Positions 1 through 11,957 of a DNA stretch of 64,000 nt are shown piece by piece. The translations under genes and the position numbers were made by a program. The number at the start of each line of letters is the position of its first letter. Within the stretch, counting starts at the first letter, position 1. The DNA lies in NCBI GenBank assembly GCA_023079485.1, contig CM041092.1, positions 3,961,627 through 4,025,626 on the forward strand, written 5' to 3'. The notes under the pieces were generated by a model. The model did not search any database. It was not told the origin of the DNA and worked only from the letters and a program-made list of their open reading frames with translations. The DNA is from Archilochus colubris (lineage: Eukaryota > Chordata > Aves > Apodiformes > Trochilidae).

Positions 1-999
1 TACATTAATAAATAAAGTGCTGCTGAAATTCCATGCAGACCTGTTGAGATTTTTGTTTCTCTTTCATGGCTTTTTTTTTATTATTATTTTCTTTCTCAGG
101 CTGAGGCTGGTGTGCAGTTTGAGGGGTGCTTGGAAAACATGCAGGTGTGGGAGAGTTGGGAATTTTGGGGTTTTTTTTTGCAAATAGCAGCCGAGTATAA
201 ATCCACTGAACTTGTTTTCTGCTGAAGCTTCACAGCATCTCTGTTCTTGGCTTCCTCAGGGGAAGAAGAGACTACCTATTAAAAATGCATATGTTTTGTC
301 TTACTGCTTGGCACACCTCTCTCTCTAACCCCCGACTTTGATTTGGGGATGGCACTCTTTGAACTTAAAGTCTCTTCCTTAGGACTGATATATTCAAGGT
401 GCTGGAGGGGAAGCCTGTGTCAGATGAAAGATATGTATGTAAATAACAGTAAAGAGGTGGGGTTTAAGGCATTACCCATTTTGCTCTCAGTTTCAGACAT
501 ATGCTGCTCTGATGCTGCCTTGCACAAGCTTCAAGTCCCTACTACAACGTGTGCTCTTTAATGAAGTCATCCTCTGCTGCCTACAAATATGGGGTCATGC
601 TACACTTGTACAGGAGTGGTGATTTCAGTAATATTGCTTATTGTGGTCAAAGAGGGCAGAAGATTGCCTTTTTGCATCGTGGGGCTCTGGGGTTTTGGAG
701 CCTGCACAGACAAATTGATTACATTGCAGCAGGCCACACATTTGGAGAATAGAGGTGTCAGGCTGAAAAGCCAAATTTCAGCAGCTGATTAATCATTGGA
801 ATGACTGTAAGTTTTTCCACCTTTTGCTACGGTCTCAGCCTTCAAATCTAAATAACATCAGTACTTGAAAGGGAAACCTCAGAAGAAATTCTTGTAGATA
901 CTAAAGGAAGTGGTTGTTGACTTAATAAATGACACGTTTCCTTCTACATACCAAATTATCCTAAGGGTTAAAATGAAACGTGGTTAGAAACAAGGACAG
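1..999. other. Unassigned non-coding sequence
   Basis: I see no gene or recognisable repeat here. There is a short T-rich stretch near 68-93 and a T-run near 171-179. Open frames at 343-561, 549-752 and 589-792 overlap in different frames, show no domain, and behave as chance frames. Confidence 0.6.
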
Positions 1000-1021
1000 A
1001 AAAAAAAAAAAAAAAAAAAAA
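1000..1021 (+). repeat. Poly(A) run, 22 nt
   Basis: An uninterrupted run of about 22 adenines. It could be the tail of a retroposed sequence on the + strand, but the sequence upstream is not one I recognise as a retroelement. Confidence 0.9.
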
Positions 1022-1880
1022 GAGAATGTCTGCATTCAAGAAATATTTCTAGTTGAATTTGAGGTGGTGATTTGAATTTGAGCTCACCTGTGGTTTGTAG
1101 GGGTTTCCATCACATGGATTTCCCAGCTTTCTGAAAACTGCACTGGCTGCTCACAGGGAAGGACTTAGAGTGATCAGGGCTGTGGGGCTGGTCTGGAGAA
1201 GCTTAACCTTTATGTAACTGGAACAACCTGAACTTGGAGGCATCCTTATAAAGCAAATGAAGACCCAAATAAATGAAGACCCAGCTTGCTCCTGTAATAT
1301 CATCCACCTGATAATTCCTGAGCGCCGCTCAGCCAGGTATTTCCTCTGCCTTGTAATCCAAGCAAGATAGACAAGACCCCATATGTTCCATTTTCCACAT
1401 GGGAAAGGGTTTCCTGTTACCTTTGTAATTCTGGAATCTTGTGATTTTTTATGGACTGGAAAATGGCCATGATTATACCCTGCTCTTGCAAGTGAATCTG
1501 ATTAATTCAGAGCCAGAGAGCTCCATGGTGTCTGAGAGTGTGCCCGTCTTGCAGTGCAAGATAGTGAAAAGAGAGCAAGTGTATAATACCATTTTTAAGT
1601 GTCCACATGGGAAAATTGTTTTCCTTCAGACCTGGCTTGTTATGTAGCTCTTAATGAAACTCTGGGATCACACAGCACCTGAGGTGGAGCGTGTTGTCCC
1701 CCGGTTTATCTCACGTCTGTCATTAATCGGCAATGGCTGCGTCTGAGACCATGATCCAGCCAAATCCTGTAGACCACGCAGGTCTGGATGGTATTTAGAT
1801 CAGAAAACTCATCCAAGCAAGAGGAGCATTGGTTTGCCACTAATCCACAGGAGAGCAGTACCTCCACGAGGTTATTTGTA
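1022..1880. other. Unassigned non-coding sequence with a small tandem duplication
   Basis: The only structure I can support is a 13-bp direct repeat (aaatgaagaccca) at 1255-1267 and 1271-1283, a 16-bp-period duplication of the replication-slippage type. The open frame at 1441-1647 has no recognisable motif. Confidence 0.55.
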
Positions 1881-2051
1881 GATTATAAGGCCAAGAAAGG
1901 ACTATTTGGATCATCTGGTGTCACATGTATAACACGAGCCATATGACTTCCCTCAATTAATTCCTGTTTGAACCAGAAAACCTCATCCTCTACTGGTCTA
2001 AAAATTGCCAGTGGTAGAGAAGCTCCGACAGCCTTTGATATTGTTAGATAT
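1881..2051 (-). mobile_element. Ancient CR1-type LINE 3' end, antisense
   Basis: Read on the + strand, this follows the antisense of the old CR1 3' region familiar from turtle, crocodile and bird genomes. Recognisable stretches in the right order are 'ataaggccaagaaaggac', 'ggatcatctggtgtca', 'tgtataacacgagccata', 'aattcctgtttgaac' and, near 2000, 'aaaaattgccagtgg' followed by 'agagaagctccgacagcc'. The element itself therefore lies on the minus strand and only its 3' part remains. It is clearly more diverged than the CR1 copies near 17.9 and 38.3 kb, as expected for an insertion predating modern birds. The match is from memory of the family, not an alignment. Its left edge is sharp and its right edge fades after about 2050. 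Confidence 0.75.
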
Positions 2052-3189
2052 GGTGCTGTTGGAGATATTTTCTCTCAAACAAGGAGCCAAATAGGCATTT
2101 ATCTCCTGTGTTTATTAGATGCTTGTTGCTAGGGCAAAGGTGTCAGTCATGGCACTCAGACCCAGGTCTCCTAAATATCAATATCTTTCACTTGGCTTTC
2201 CCTCATGGTCCCATCTCCATCTGACATTCTTCATTTTGCCCATTTTCTGGGTCTGCTATTGCAAAGGGCAGCTCTTCATCAGACATCACAGTGATTTTTT
2301 TTGCACAGATCAAAGGTTTATTGAGAAAGAGTGGTCCTTGCACTAGTTTGGTGGGATTCACCCAAAATAACCAGAAATGGCATTGCAAAAATCAGAGCTG
2401 TGCCTATAGTTAAAAGGCTTTGAATGGCTGTGCATTTGAGGGGTCGAAAGAAAAAGAAAATGAAATTAATGGCATTGGTGTGGGTTGTGAAACTATTGCT
2501 GCAACCTGGGATGAAAGACACCATATGTTGAGTTATGCTGCTGATTCCTTATCTTCAGAAAAAATAATGTTCTTAAAGAGGCCAGGGACAGAGTCTGATT
2601 TGTGCCTGCTGGAGGGGCAGCATTTCAGGGGCTGGTAGCACAAAGAGGGGTCAGTGAATGTGAGTGGATCCCATTCCCCCACTGTACATGCATGTAGTGG
2701 GCTCAGGGGTAGCACTGTTGAATGGAAATGTCAGCTTTTAAATATAAGGAGAAAAGATAACAAAAAAAATAATTATAATCCTATACAACATTCACACCCA
2801 TTTTTGCAGGCATTCACCTTCAGTTGTACAAGGCATACATCTCCCCCTAGTACCTGCACAGCTGCTGAGACTCTGGGAGAGGAATGTAATTTCTTGAACT
2901 ACAAAGTATGATTTTTAGCAAATGAGATAGCCACATCTCCCCCATAACAAAAAGCCTCACAAATGCAGAAAAAAGCAGGGCCCTCTTTTTCCTTTCTTGC
3001 CATGTGGAGGGAGCAAAATTCTTAGTGGTTCTTGTCATGGGGAGAGTGAGCCATGGAGTGAGAAGACCTCACTTTCCTTCCTCCCAGGGGTGCCTGACCA
3101 TCCTGCACCCAAGTGACCTGACCCAATGGTGAAGTGGGGGACCCCTGGTTGCCATCAGCCCAGGCACAGTTCTGTGACATATCCATGCC
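2052..3189. other. Unassigned non-coding sequence
   Basis: Several short frames on both strands (2119-2346, 2318-2524, 2654-2911, 2847-3038) overlap and carry no motif I recognise. An A-rich stretch lies at 2761-2770. Nothing else is supported. Confidence 0.55.
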
Positions 3190-3245
3190 ATGATGATGAA
3201 CTTAAAGGTCTTTTCCAACTTAAATTATTCTCCTTAGTTCTATGC
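3190..3245 (+). mobile_element. CR1 LINE 3'-terminal scrap
   Basis: The stretch 'gatgaacttaaaggtc' followed by 'ttttccaacttaaattatt' and 'ttctatg' follows the last 50 or so bases of avian CR1, which run 'gatgatctt...aggtc..ttccaac..', then the 'attctatg' tail. Only this end is convincing. The sequence upstream to about 3060 may be a more decayed part of the same element, but I cannot show it. Confidence 0.55.
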
Positions 3246-5574
3246 CTCTCCCTTCCCACCTTTGGTGCAGGACCCCCAATGAGTTAAAACCCTAAGAGCT
3301 GCTCAGAAAGAGGTCGGCTAATAAGTGATATCTAAATCCCCATCCCAGATTTTCTGTTTTAAACATGCTGCACAACTAACACTGTGACACTTTGGCAATC
3401 TGATGGGGAAAAAAAAAAACAACCCACCAACAAAAAAAAAACCTGTGCCAGCTGACTGATGAGCACCCATCTTTTTTAATTAATTGGGTTGAAAAATGTC
3501 TGGTGTCAGTTTGAATGTAGGGGCTCTTTCAGCTGTGTTTTACTGGCTACGTATAGAACAGATATATCTAACTGCAGATCTGAAAGCTCAGCATGAGGCC
3601 TCATAAATGATAAATATATATATATATATACTGGAATTATACACACATGCGCACCCACATACTGGATAAATTGATGCTTTAACATATATGTGTGTATATA
3701 ATGTTCTGTTCTCTGTTCTGAGAGATATTTATAAATAGATTTCATATATATCTATTTCTATTATTCACAGCTCTATGTGCATGTGTATTGTAAAATCTGG
3801 GGTTTGGTTTTTTTTTTCCTGCTATGCTTTATAGTTTTTAGCAGAGTAATATATCTGATTTCTCTTTAAATTAAATGAATTTATTTGTCTGCCTTCCCTT
3901 AATGGAATCAGTTTTGATATACTCTTTGTTCATGCTGTTACAGGCTTCAGTCTAAGGGCTCTTTGTATTAACTTTTTTAAGTTACATTACAAAGAGGTTT
4001 TAAGATTTCCCAACAGGCTTTTATTTAACCAGGGCTTTTGATCTCAAACCTGCTGGGGCCTAGTGAAATCCTTACCAATTCTCCAGTAACTCCTCACTAT
4101 TGGAATTTGAAAAGACCCACCTGAAGGATTTAACTCTCTGTATGGCTTCAGCCATCCTTTAGATGCTTCTATTCATGCAGACAGTGAGGGGGTCGAGGGC
4201 ACCCTTTGTGATCCTCCAAGTAGCCTAAGGTGCCCTTTGCATAAGTTGTACTCCTGAGGAAATAAAAATCAGGAGGACACAAACCTATATACCTTATTTC
4301 CTGCTATCTTTACTTAAAGGAGGAGCACAGGGGGTCTGCTTAACATCCTTTGCTACCTAAATACCTTTTGGACATGGGAACTCAATAAAGGAACTTTCAT
4401 TGCATCCATTACCCTACTGCGGTGCATAGCAAATTAGATTTAAAAGGGTACTTTTTCCCTTACAGCTATTTCTATCATTTTCTTTAAAATTTCAATTTAG
4501 TGTCTAGTGACAGAATATTCTGTAATGTACATTAGAACTATATAACACCAATTATGCTAACTGTGAACATTATTTCAAAAGAATTAGTTATATTAAGTTA
4601 TAGACAAACCGTTGGGGAAAAAAAGGTCAGGTTAGGGGGGGAAAAAAAAAAAGGAGCTATGTGATAATGTTTTAAAGGAGCAACACGGAGTGAATGCTCT
4701 TTTCATTTTTTAATCCTTTCATTTTGCATAACCCACGCTGAAATTTCACCACTTACTCAGTCTTGGTTATTTAGGCAGGGGGATGGAGTCTCCCCCTGAT
4801 AGTTCAGAGCTGGAAATCGTGGTGTAAAACCTACAGCTGCATCATTTGGTTGCGGAGAAACACAATTCCCTCTGTTTTGGGGAAATGGAATCACAGAAAT
4901 TCATGAAAAGTCTTTTGGCAGGCACTGATGACCAGCATATAGGGGGGAAAAAAAAGGAAAAAATGCTGGCAGACCAAGGTGGGCAGAATATAGTAACTAA
5001 GCACATTCTTGTCACAGTTTTGGTTGCCCGTTTTCTTTCTCATGACTCTGACACACAGGATATGAATATTACCTGTGTTTTCTGTTTGGTTTCTCAGACA
5101 TTTCATTTTTCAGTCTGAAGTTAAAATAAAACCACTTCAAAGAGTGCAACAAAATCTAATTCTACCTTCCTTTGTCATGAGTCTCACTTCCATTAGTTTA
5201 TTTCTTTTTCGTGTATGGTTTGGAGGCTTTTTGAGTTTCAAGACACTAGATGTTTGGGCTACTTCTTTATGTGTATTTCATCTGGATATATACTAGATTG
5301 GAGATGTTTTTTTGTAAAGGAGTAAAATCAAAATTTGCTGTTTCAATACTTTTTTTTCCTTCCTTAGAACTGGTTTAGAGATGGAACTGTACAAGACTTG
5401 GTTATTTCAATTTGCAGGGATTCCTAGCAAATCATCTGTGTTTGTTTGGCACCCTGTGGGATCAAACTGCCATGAATTTTGAATGATCTAAAAACTGTGT
5501 AGTTTACTTCACCTAAAACTGCCTTCCACTTGAAAACATAAATCAGCTTGGGTGAAATCTAGTCGAGGTCTTTT
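3246..5574. other. Unassigned AT-rich sequence with minor simple repeats
   Basis: Short A-runs lie at 3406-3418 and 3435-3443, and a G/A run near 4637-4653. The minus frame at 3506-3745 is partly a translation of the TA repeat. The two opposed frames at 4846-5118 and 4891-5106 overlap and have no domain. Confidence 0.55.
3613..3632. repeat. (TA)n microsatellite
   Basis: An almost perfect run of TA dinucleotides, with further TA/TG-rich sequence around 3684-3700. Confidence 0.85.
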
Positions 5575-5597
5575 ATATTTATTTATTTATTTATTTC
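5575..5597. repeat. (ATTT)n microsatellite
   Basis: Five or so consecutive ATTT tetranucleotide units. Confidence 0.85.
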
Positions 5598-6673
5598 TCC
5601 ACTTGGGATTTGCCTCAGCTCCAGCAACAGCTGTAGCATCCTCTTACCGGTGCCTCCTGTTCAAAAGAGGAGCTGCACTCACAGGATGACATTGCCACCA
5701 GGCAAGGGTTGAATTGCTGAGCAGGGGACAGTCATGACTGTCCATCAAGTACCAGCAAATGTTGGGGGCTCAGGCAGACCTCACAATGTGCCCCACCTGG
5801 GATTGTCCCTTCTAATGGGCTCACTTGGGTTGAGTTTTGCTATTTCTGGGGGGCCTTCTTACACTAGTCTGGAGTTTACTAACTTCACAAAACCCACAGG
5901 ACTTCAAGTCAAGACTCTTTTAACTTGCAGACATGGCCCCAAGTGGAGTTACAGTAGGAGCTTTCACTTTTTCCCTAGCAGTGAAGTGAAATTAAAAGCA
6001 GATGCGTGCACTGGCATTGTCTCTGGGGGATGGATGATATTATTTCACCAGTTTGACATCTGTTGAGACTAGATTAAAACCTAAAATGTGCTTGGCTAGA
6101 CCTGTTTTCTAGATCCTTTGAAATGGATTTGCCCTATCAAGTGTGTTTGTGGATTCAAGCTTACCTACACACCTGGAAGCTTCTGAGCTGAGGCTTCAAA
6201 CCAGACTGTTTTATGTTAAAAAGATGCAAACCATAATCGGTAGGTTTTATGTACTTATGGATTGGATGTGAGGCTTTAACATGAGTCCATCTTTACAAGA
6301 GTGTGGAAAAGAAAGTAAATCAGGAGGGGAAGAGGGATTGGCAAGGCCTGGGAATATATTTGAATGACTGTCCATGTGCATTCACACACAGGAAAATGGC
6401 CCCATCCAAGTGACTGTGACACCAAGACCTTTAGAAATAAAATTCCTGAGGACTTTTCTAGTCCATGCCAACCTTGCCTACCTCAAAGAGAGGCAGCTGG
6501 GCTTCTCAGGTGGATCTTGTCTGTACTCATTGCTCTGTGTCTTTGAGGGGCATAGAAAGCCCTAATTTCCATGTGGATGGTGCCTTTGTTGAGAGAGCAG
6601 CACCGGATGCTGCCCGGATGCCTGAATTGCCAGCAAGAAACCAGAGCATCCCAAGTTTTATTCTCCCCACTCC
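5598..6673. other. Unassigned non-coding sequence
   Basis: The frame at 5734-6066 (110 residues) is the longest here. It shows no domain and no supporting splice or promoter signal, and I treat it as chance. Three overlapping frames at 6364-6695 likewise have no recognisable content. Confidence 0.5.
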
Positions 6674-6898
6674 CCCTGTGACCTTTGGTAAGTAACTTAA
6701 CCTGTTGTCCTCAGGATCCTCAGTAAAATGGGAGACCTTAATACTTATCTGGTGGGATAACCGTGCTTAATACTCACCTAATTGGATGACAATACTTACC
6801 TACATACCTCACAGGGGTGTTGTGAGGATTAATTAGCTAATGTTTGTAAAGTGCTTTGGAGATGGAAAGCAGCATATAGTAAGTGCTAAGCACTGTTA
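6674..6898 (+). mobile_element. MIR-type core-SINE, sense, well preserved
   Basis: The order of landmarks is that of MIR: 'ctgtgacctttggtaagt', 'aacttaacctgttg', 'ctcagtaaaatggg', 'acctcacaggggtgttgt', 'gaggattaattagctaat', 'gtaaagtgctttggag' and 'atatagtaagtgctaagc'. The central core and the LINE-derived tail are both present. The tRNA-derived head is not obvious upstream, so the copy is probably 5' truncated. An internal duplication seems to have expanded the middle, since 'cttaatact' or a close variant occurs more than once between 6727 and 6800. For an element active long before birds arose, this copy is unusually easy to read. The family name is from established knowledge; the exact subfamily (for example an amniote-wide MIR) is uncertain. 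Confidence 0.8.
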
Positions 6899-9070
6899 CA
6901 CCCTGCCAGCACCAAGACCTTAAAATGGCTAAGGACAGAATAAGAGTTTTTATATGATTTAAAATAAACCAATCGTTCAAGGCATCTGGATGCTGGGATT
7001 AATTTTACACAGAGTTTTCTAAGAAAGTTGGGAAATGGTCGGGTGAAATTATATGACCTGAAACCTTTGGTTTTTTGTTTGTTTGTTTGTTTGTTTTTAG
7101 TTGACTGACTAAACTTAATCTTCGTTAGGTGTCATTTGATGAACTGTAAAAACTGTAGCATGGAGTTAAAGATATATCAGTATGTGCTCTTGCTGATCAA
7201 ACAATATTTCTTGAGATAAATATCTCTGTTACATTTGGACAAACAAATATATTAAATAAACCAGAGGAAGTATTTATTTCTATGTACGTTCTTTTTGCAT
7301 TTCATTCTGTAAGCAGCTTTTTTAATAGGGGTAGTTTTGCTCTTGTTCCCATTAGGGTAACTGAAAGGCAACACCACTGCAGTAAATGGAATTACACCAG
7401 ATACAAAAGCATTATGTGAGAGCAAAATTATATTTATATGTGGTCTGAAATGCAACTTGACACTTGGATTTAAAGAAGAATCAACCATTCCTAGAAATAT
7501 ATATAGATGAAACTCTAACAAAAATTATCCAGCTCTTTGCTGGATATTTGTTTCATGGCAACTCCTGAAGAAATTCTGCAAAAGGAAGATCTGGTGTAGC
7601 AGAGACCACATTTTCCTTTCATAGGAGGAAACTTTGCAAGATTTTTGCCTTTAAATATTTAATTTGGTTCCTAATGTGGGCTTTTGGTCCAAGAAAGCAA
7701 CTTTATAGTTATCAAAGCACCCGTTTGTATTTCTTTTTTGCAAGAGCATTTCTTCAGATCTTTTACTCTCCAGTGTTAGAGAGAATTCCCCCCAAATTCC
7801 TGAAATCTGTTAAAACATAGAGCAGAGTGCTTACAGTGGTATGTTGTTCCTTGGCTGTCCCTGTTAAAAAGGCTGTGAGTTTTCATTCTGGATATGCAAA
7901 AGATATTTGATATACCACTGGGCTAAGCACCAGGATTTGGTTGGCTCTGGGACCAATTCTTACATTTCTGCATCAGGCAAACCTAAGGATGGATAACACT
8001 TCAAGTAAAACCTACCCCACAGCCTTTCTTCTGGGTATCAGGTTATTTGAAAATGTAATAGAGACCATTCCCCCTATAATGAAGGGTGAATCAAGGAAAA
8101 TGGCATCAAAGAGCTCAAAGCAGCCAAGAGGAAAACTCAGCCCAACCCCATGCACATTGTCCACGTCCCAGCTGCCAGAACAACTGAAGAGACCTTGGAG
8201 GAAGCCAGCCAGGATGTCAGGTGCTGTGGCTGGAAAGGATATCTTCCAGATTAGCTGGCATTTGGCCCTTCAGCTGCCATGCAAGCCCAGCGTGGGCCCA
8301 TGGGCCTTGAATCCAGCTTTGGACCACAGGAGGAGGATGAAGTGAAGTATGACTGACGCTGTCACTGGCAAGCTCATCAAGCTAATGCTTGTAATATATG
8401 CATATGAATATAATGGCTATCAAGTGCTTTGCAGTTGGCTGTTCCTGAGGAGGAGCTGGGGGGACACAGGGACTTAGTGTTTGGGGAGAATTAGCTGTAT
8501 CTAGGCAGCAGAATTTGCAGACTTGGAAGCTGGCTAATTTGGTTGAAGTACAGTACTTTGCTAACCCCTTGGTGCCCAGCGTTAACATTTCCCAGGACAG
8601 GAGCTGTTGCCAAAATGGAGAGGATCACCAGAGCTGGTGCTGAGAGCTTGGAAGGTGAAACTGGGGAGAGGGAGGAAAGGCTGAGGAAATAAGAGGGGTG
8701 CAATCTGATCCTGGAGGAGCACGTCCATCAGGGTGGCTGTTACTACAGCAGCAAACTCAGCTGTTATTTCCCTTTCTGCTTTTGCTTGCTCTCTCTGATT
8801 CTCCAGAAGGATCCTCGGAGCTAGGTCAGCCCCTAGCATGGTTTGCTTTGCAGGTGGGTGGCATTGCCTGGAGACTGGAAATCTCACATAGCCCTACCTC
8901 CACCTGGGAAACATCCCATAGCTTTGACAATGGAGCAGTAGTGCTATGGAGCATGATGCCAGCCAGGCCAACTCTCCCACCACCTCCGTGTGTATGACCA
9001 GGGGCACACTAGGAAGAACTGGAAGAAAAGCCAGAAAAGCCAGAATGAAGTAAATTCATTCTATCCTTGC
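6899..9070. other. Unassigned non-coding sequence
   Basis: Apart from the simple repeat at 7072-7098 I see no element. The frame at 7941-8345 (134 residues) is basic and proline-rich, with no domain I recognise. The opposing frames at 8382-8588, 8491-8703 and 8582-8887 overlap a + strand frame at 8698-8997; none has a supporting signal. Confidence 0.5.
7072..7098. repeat. (TTTG)n microsatellite
   Basis: Five consecutive TTTG units bounded by T-runs. Confidence 0.9.
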
Positions 9071-9120
9071 TCTCAGTCACCTTGGGTAAACCACATAACC
9101 TCAATGTAGAATGGGGTAAG
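9071..9120 (+). mobile_element. Probable MIR core fragment, sense
   Basis: About 50 bases follow the MIR core: 'tcagtcaccttgggtaaa', then 'ccacataacctcaatg', then 'gaatggggtaag'. The fragment is short and diverged, and could be coincidence. Confidence 0.45.
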
Positions 9121-11737
9121 AGGCCATTTTAGTGCATTTAAGGAATTACTAGAGCTAGAGAAGCATCCAGGTGTCACCATGTTGAAGACAGACACAGATC
9201 TCCACAGCAGCTCCCAAGGAGAGATGGAAAAGCACTTTTCCTGTTGTCTCTGCTCTGACTGCCCCTGGGAGGCCTAAAGAAGATGTAGCAACAGATAAAT
9301 TAGTACACCTGGATTTGATCTTTGCTCTCCCACCTTACACAAAGGAGATCTGATGGTGCAGTGTCTATTTCCAGCCTAGCCACTGGTTTGGCAGCACTCC
9401 TTAAAAAAAGAGGTGTTCCAGGAGGAATGCACAACCCAAAGTCCAACTTTCTGGGCAGCCTATGCTTGCTGCATCAGTGATGAGTGAAGAAAGACCATCT
9501 TAAACCAAGCATTTGTTTGGGAAGGCCAAAGTGTGCAGGATGCTGAAGCCTCTGGCAAACCCAAACCCTCTTGCCATGTCCTCAGCTGGACAGGCATCAC
9601 TGCAAGGAAGAGTGATGGGGCTCTGCTCAGCCGTTGTGGATTTCTGCAGCCCTGAATAGGATTACAAGGAAGAATCTAAGTGAAGTGTCCTCTTTAGGTC
9701 CTCAAGAAACAGAGCTTTCTGCTGGTTAACCATTACTTTGCATTTTCCCTTCCTTACAAAACGACTAAGGTTAAACATTAAGCGCCTGCAGTGAAGGACA
9801 CCTGTATTTGCTGGTCCCATTATGCAGCTCTACTGAAAAGGCTTTACAGCTGTCTGAATTAGCATAATTAAATCCACATCAATTAAAAAACCTCCATCAT
9901 CTCTTTCCCCTTCACAGGCAGATAGTAGCATTTGTCTAAGGTGCTAAGTGACAAAGGAACTTTTTAACAGCCCAAGCCCTGGCTGAAAGGAAGAGTAAGA
10001 GGGGTTGTGTATTGGCCCAGGGTTCACCTTAACACCAGTGGAAGTGATTAGTGGCCCCTGCTCTGCCTAAAGAGGTGAGGCTGCAGTTTGCATCACAATT
10101 CTGCCAGGACCCAAAGCCATGCATTAGGGATGTGCATTTTACAACGGTGCTTTTCCCTTCTATTGCTCCTTTATCCTCCATTAATGGGGGTAAACAAAGC
10201 CTGGCATGATTTGGCCAATTTCCCCCCCTTCACCCGCCAGGCACAGCCACCCTACTTTCTTCTCTCTCTTTCTCTTTTTAAAATTTTGGTTTTGTTTTGT
10301 TTTAGGGTTTTGTGTTGTTCTGTGTGGGGAAGCCCCAGTGACCCCAGGATAGCAGCAAGGCTGCACTGTGTGATGCTTGCAAAGAGAATTCCTCCAGATG
10401 AAAACTGACATGGGGTTCAGGGGTTAATTTCTGGAACAGGCGCATTTGCATACAAATGAAAAATGATGGAATTTCTGTTCTCCTAAATTTTCAATGTCAT
10501 CAGCATCAAACAGCAGTCAGTGCTCCCTTGCTGTTTGAAGAATATTCATTACTTCAGAAGAAGGGGCACCTTGTTTGGTATTAATCTCCTCTTCAGGTCA
10601 ATGACTTAATTTGCTAAACTCCATCTGAAGTGCCACTCACTTTCTGATTTCTCTGCTATTCTTTGTTATTTTTCATAACATGTTCTTAATACTTTTTTTT
10701 TTTTTTAATTTTATTTGTAAGGGGATATGCATCTCCAGTAAATGTGAGCAGGAGGAAGGAATGCCTCTTTTTTATTTATTTTGACCCAAAGCACTCGGCA
10801 CCTGTCTGTATAATTTATGGCACATTTTGGTGCCTGCTCGTCTTAAAATTCACTGGGTTTTATGCAGAAAAAAGAAAGAAAGAAAGAGAAAAATAATTGT
10901 GGATTCAAATGGGCAAACAAACATTTTTCATCCAAAACTGATATCCAAATGGACATCTGGTGCCTTGTGTAACAAGGTTGCTGGGTGTCATGCCTCTAAG
11001 AAAAGGTAACAAGCGGCAAAGTAATTAATCCCCCAAAGAAAATCATAATATTCTTTTAGTTCCTGCCTCTGGAAATTCTCATCTGAAAGCACAGTGGCTG
11101 AGGATGTACTGAGGGAAACTTTCGTGTTAGCTCTTATTTCCCCATTGTCCTCTCCGTGTTTGCCAGGGGCCTGAGGAAGGATCCCATTTCCCCCGTTTTT
11201 GCCCTTCATGGTTATAATTCTTCTCTCTGAATAGGATTATTCAGGGGATCTTTAGATCTTCAGAGCTTGGGGGTGTTAGTGGGTAATTGGCCCGGGGCTC
11301 TCAGATGGCCATTCCCACCCCATGGCCTGGGCACTCCTGGCAGCAGGTCCCGGGGTGCTGGGGGGTGCTGGTGACTCTTCTCCCCCCACCCCATGAAGCA
11401 TCTTCCCATCCAGTTCCCTTGGAAAGCCTATAACAAAGCTTGAAAGTCCGAATTTTGACCTGTAACCCTTTTTTTTTTTAATATATATCTCTAAGACTTT
11501 CCAAACTTTCCGGCTAGACATATTCCTGATTCTCAAGATAATGAGGATTTTGTAATTTGTGTGTTTTTAAATTATTAATCAAATCTGATATTTTTGGCAT
11601 GGTCGCTTATGGAAATTAAGCAATTGCACTGTCTGTTTTTTTGTCTGTCACCCCTACTAACTTTTGAACCTCTTTGCCAATATCTATCCAGTTTGTTAGC
11701 AGGCTAGAGATCTCTAAAGTGTGAAGTGCTTTCCAGT
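9121..11737. other. Unassigned sequence with a few regulatory-looking motifs
   Basis: Near 9855-9895 there is 'attagcataattaaa', a TAATTA-bearing stretch. At 10444-10457 'atttgcatacaaat' contains the POU octamer core ATTTGCAT inside an inverted repeat. T-runs lie at 10691-10706, and a C-rich/G-rich patch at 11340-11395. The two opposed frames at 10088-10408 and 10181-10411 have no domain. No gene is supported. Confidence 0.45.
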
Positions 11738-11803
11738 TGTGGGTTTTTTTTTCTTTTTTTTTTTCTTTTTTTGGTTTGTTTTTTTTTTTTTTCTTTTTTT
11801 CCC
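11738..11803. repeat. Poly(T)-rich low-complexity tract
   Basis: About 65 bases almost entirely T with scattered C and G. The lysine-rich minus frame at 11616-11807 is simply this tract translated. Confidence 0.9.
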
Positions 11804-11870
11804 CCACATCTAACCCTGAAATGACAACATTTACTCTTTGAAATGGTATGGATAGCTAAGATTTCTCATG

Positions 11871-11957
11871 GGTTTTTTTTGTTTGTTTGTTTTCTTGTTT
11901 TGTGCTTAGTTTTTTTGGATTGGGTTTGTTTTGTTTTGGTTTTTTTTTTTTTTTTTG
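11871..11957. repeat. T/G-rich low-complexity tract
   Basis: A run of TTTG/TTTTG-like units ending in a pure T run at about 11940-11956. Together with the preceding tract it makes more than 200 bases of strongly strand-biased sequence. The minus frame at 11856-12089 is largely this repeat. Confidence 0.9.

Noticed and set aside
343..792. Three overlapping short open frames near the start
   Set aside because: They lie in different frames over the same bases, with no domain, no splice or promoter support, and lengths expected by chance.
7941..8345. 134-codon + strand frame
   Set aside because: No recognisable domain, and no supporting splice, promoter or polyadenylation context; length is compatible with chance in 64 kb.
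9415..9470. Possible antisense CR1 ('tttctgggcagcctatgc')
   Set aside because: Only one short phrase resembles CR1; neighbouring landmarks are missing.
11616..11807. Lysine-rich small protein
   Set aside because: It is the translation of a poly(T)-rich tract on the opposite strand.
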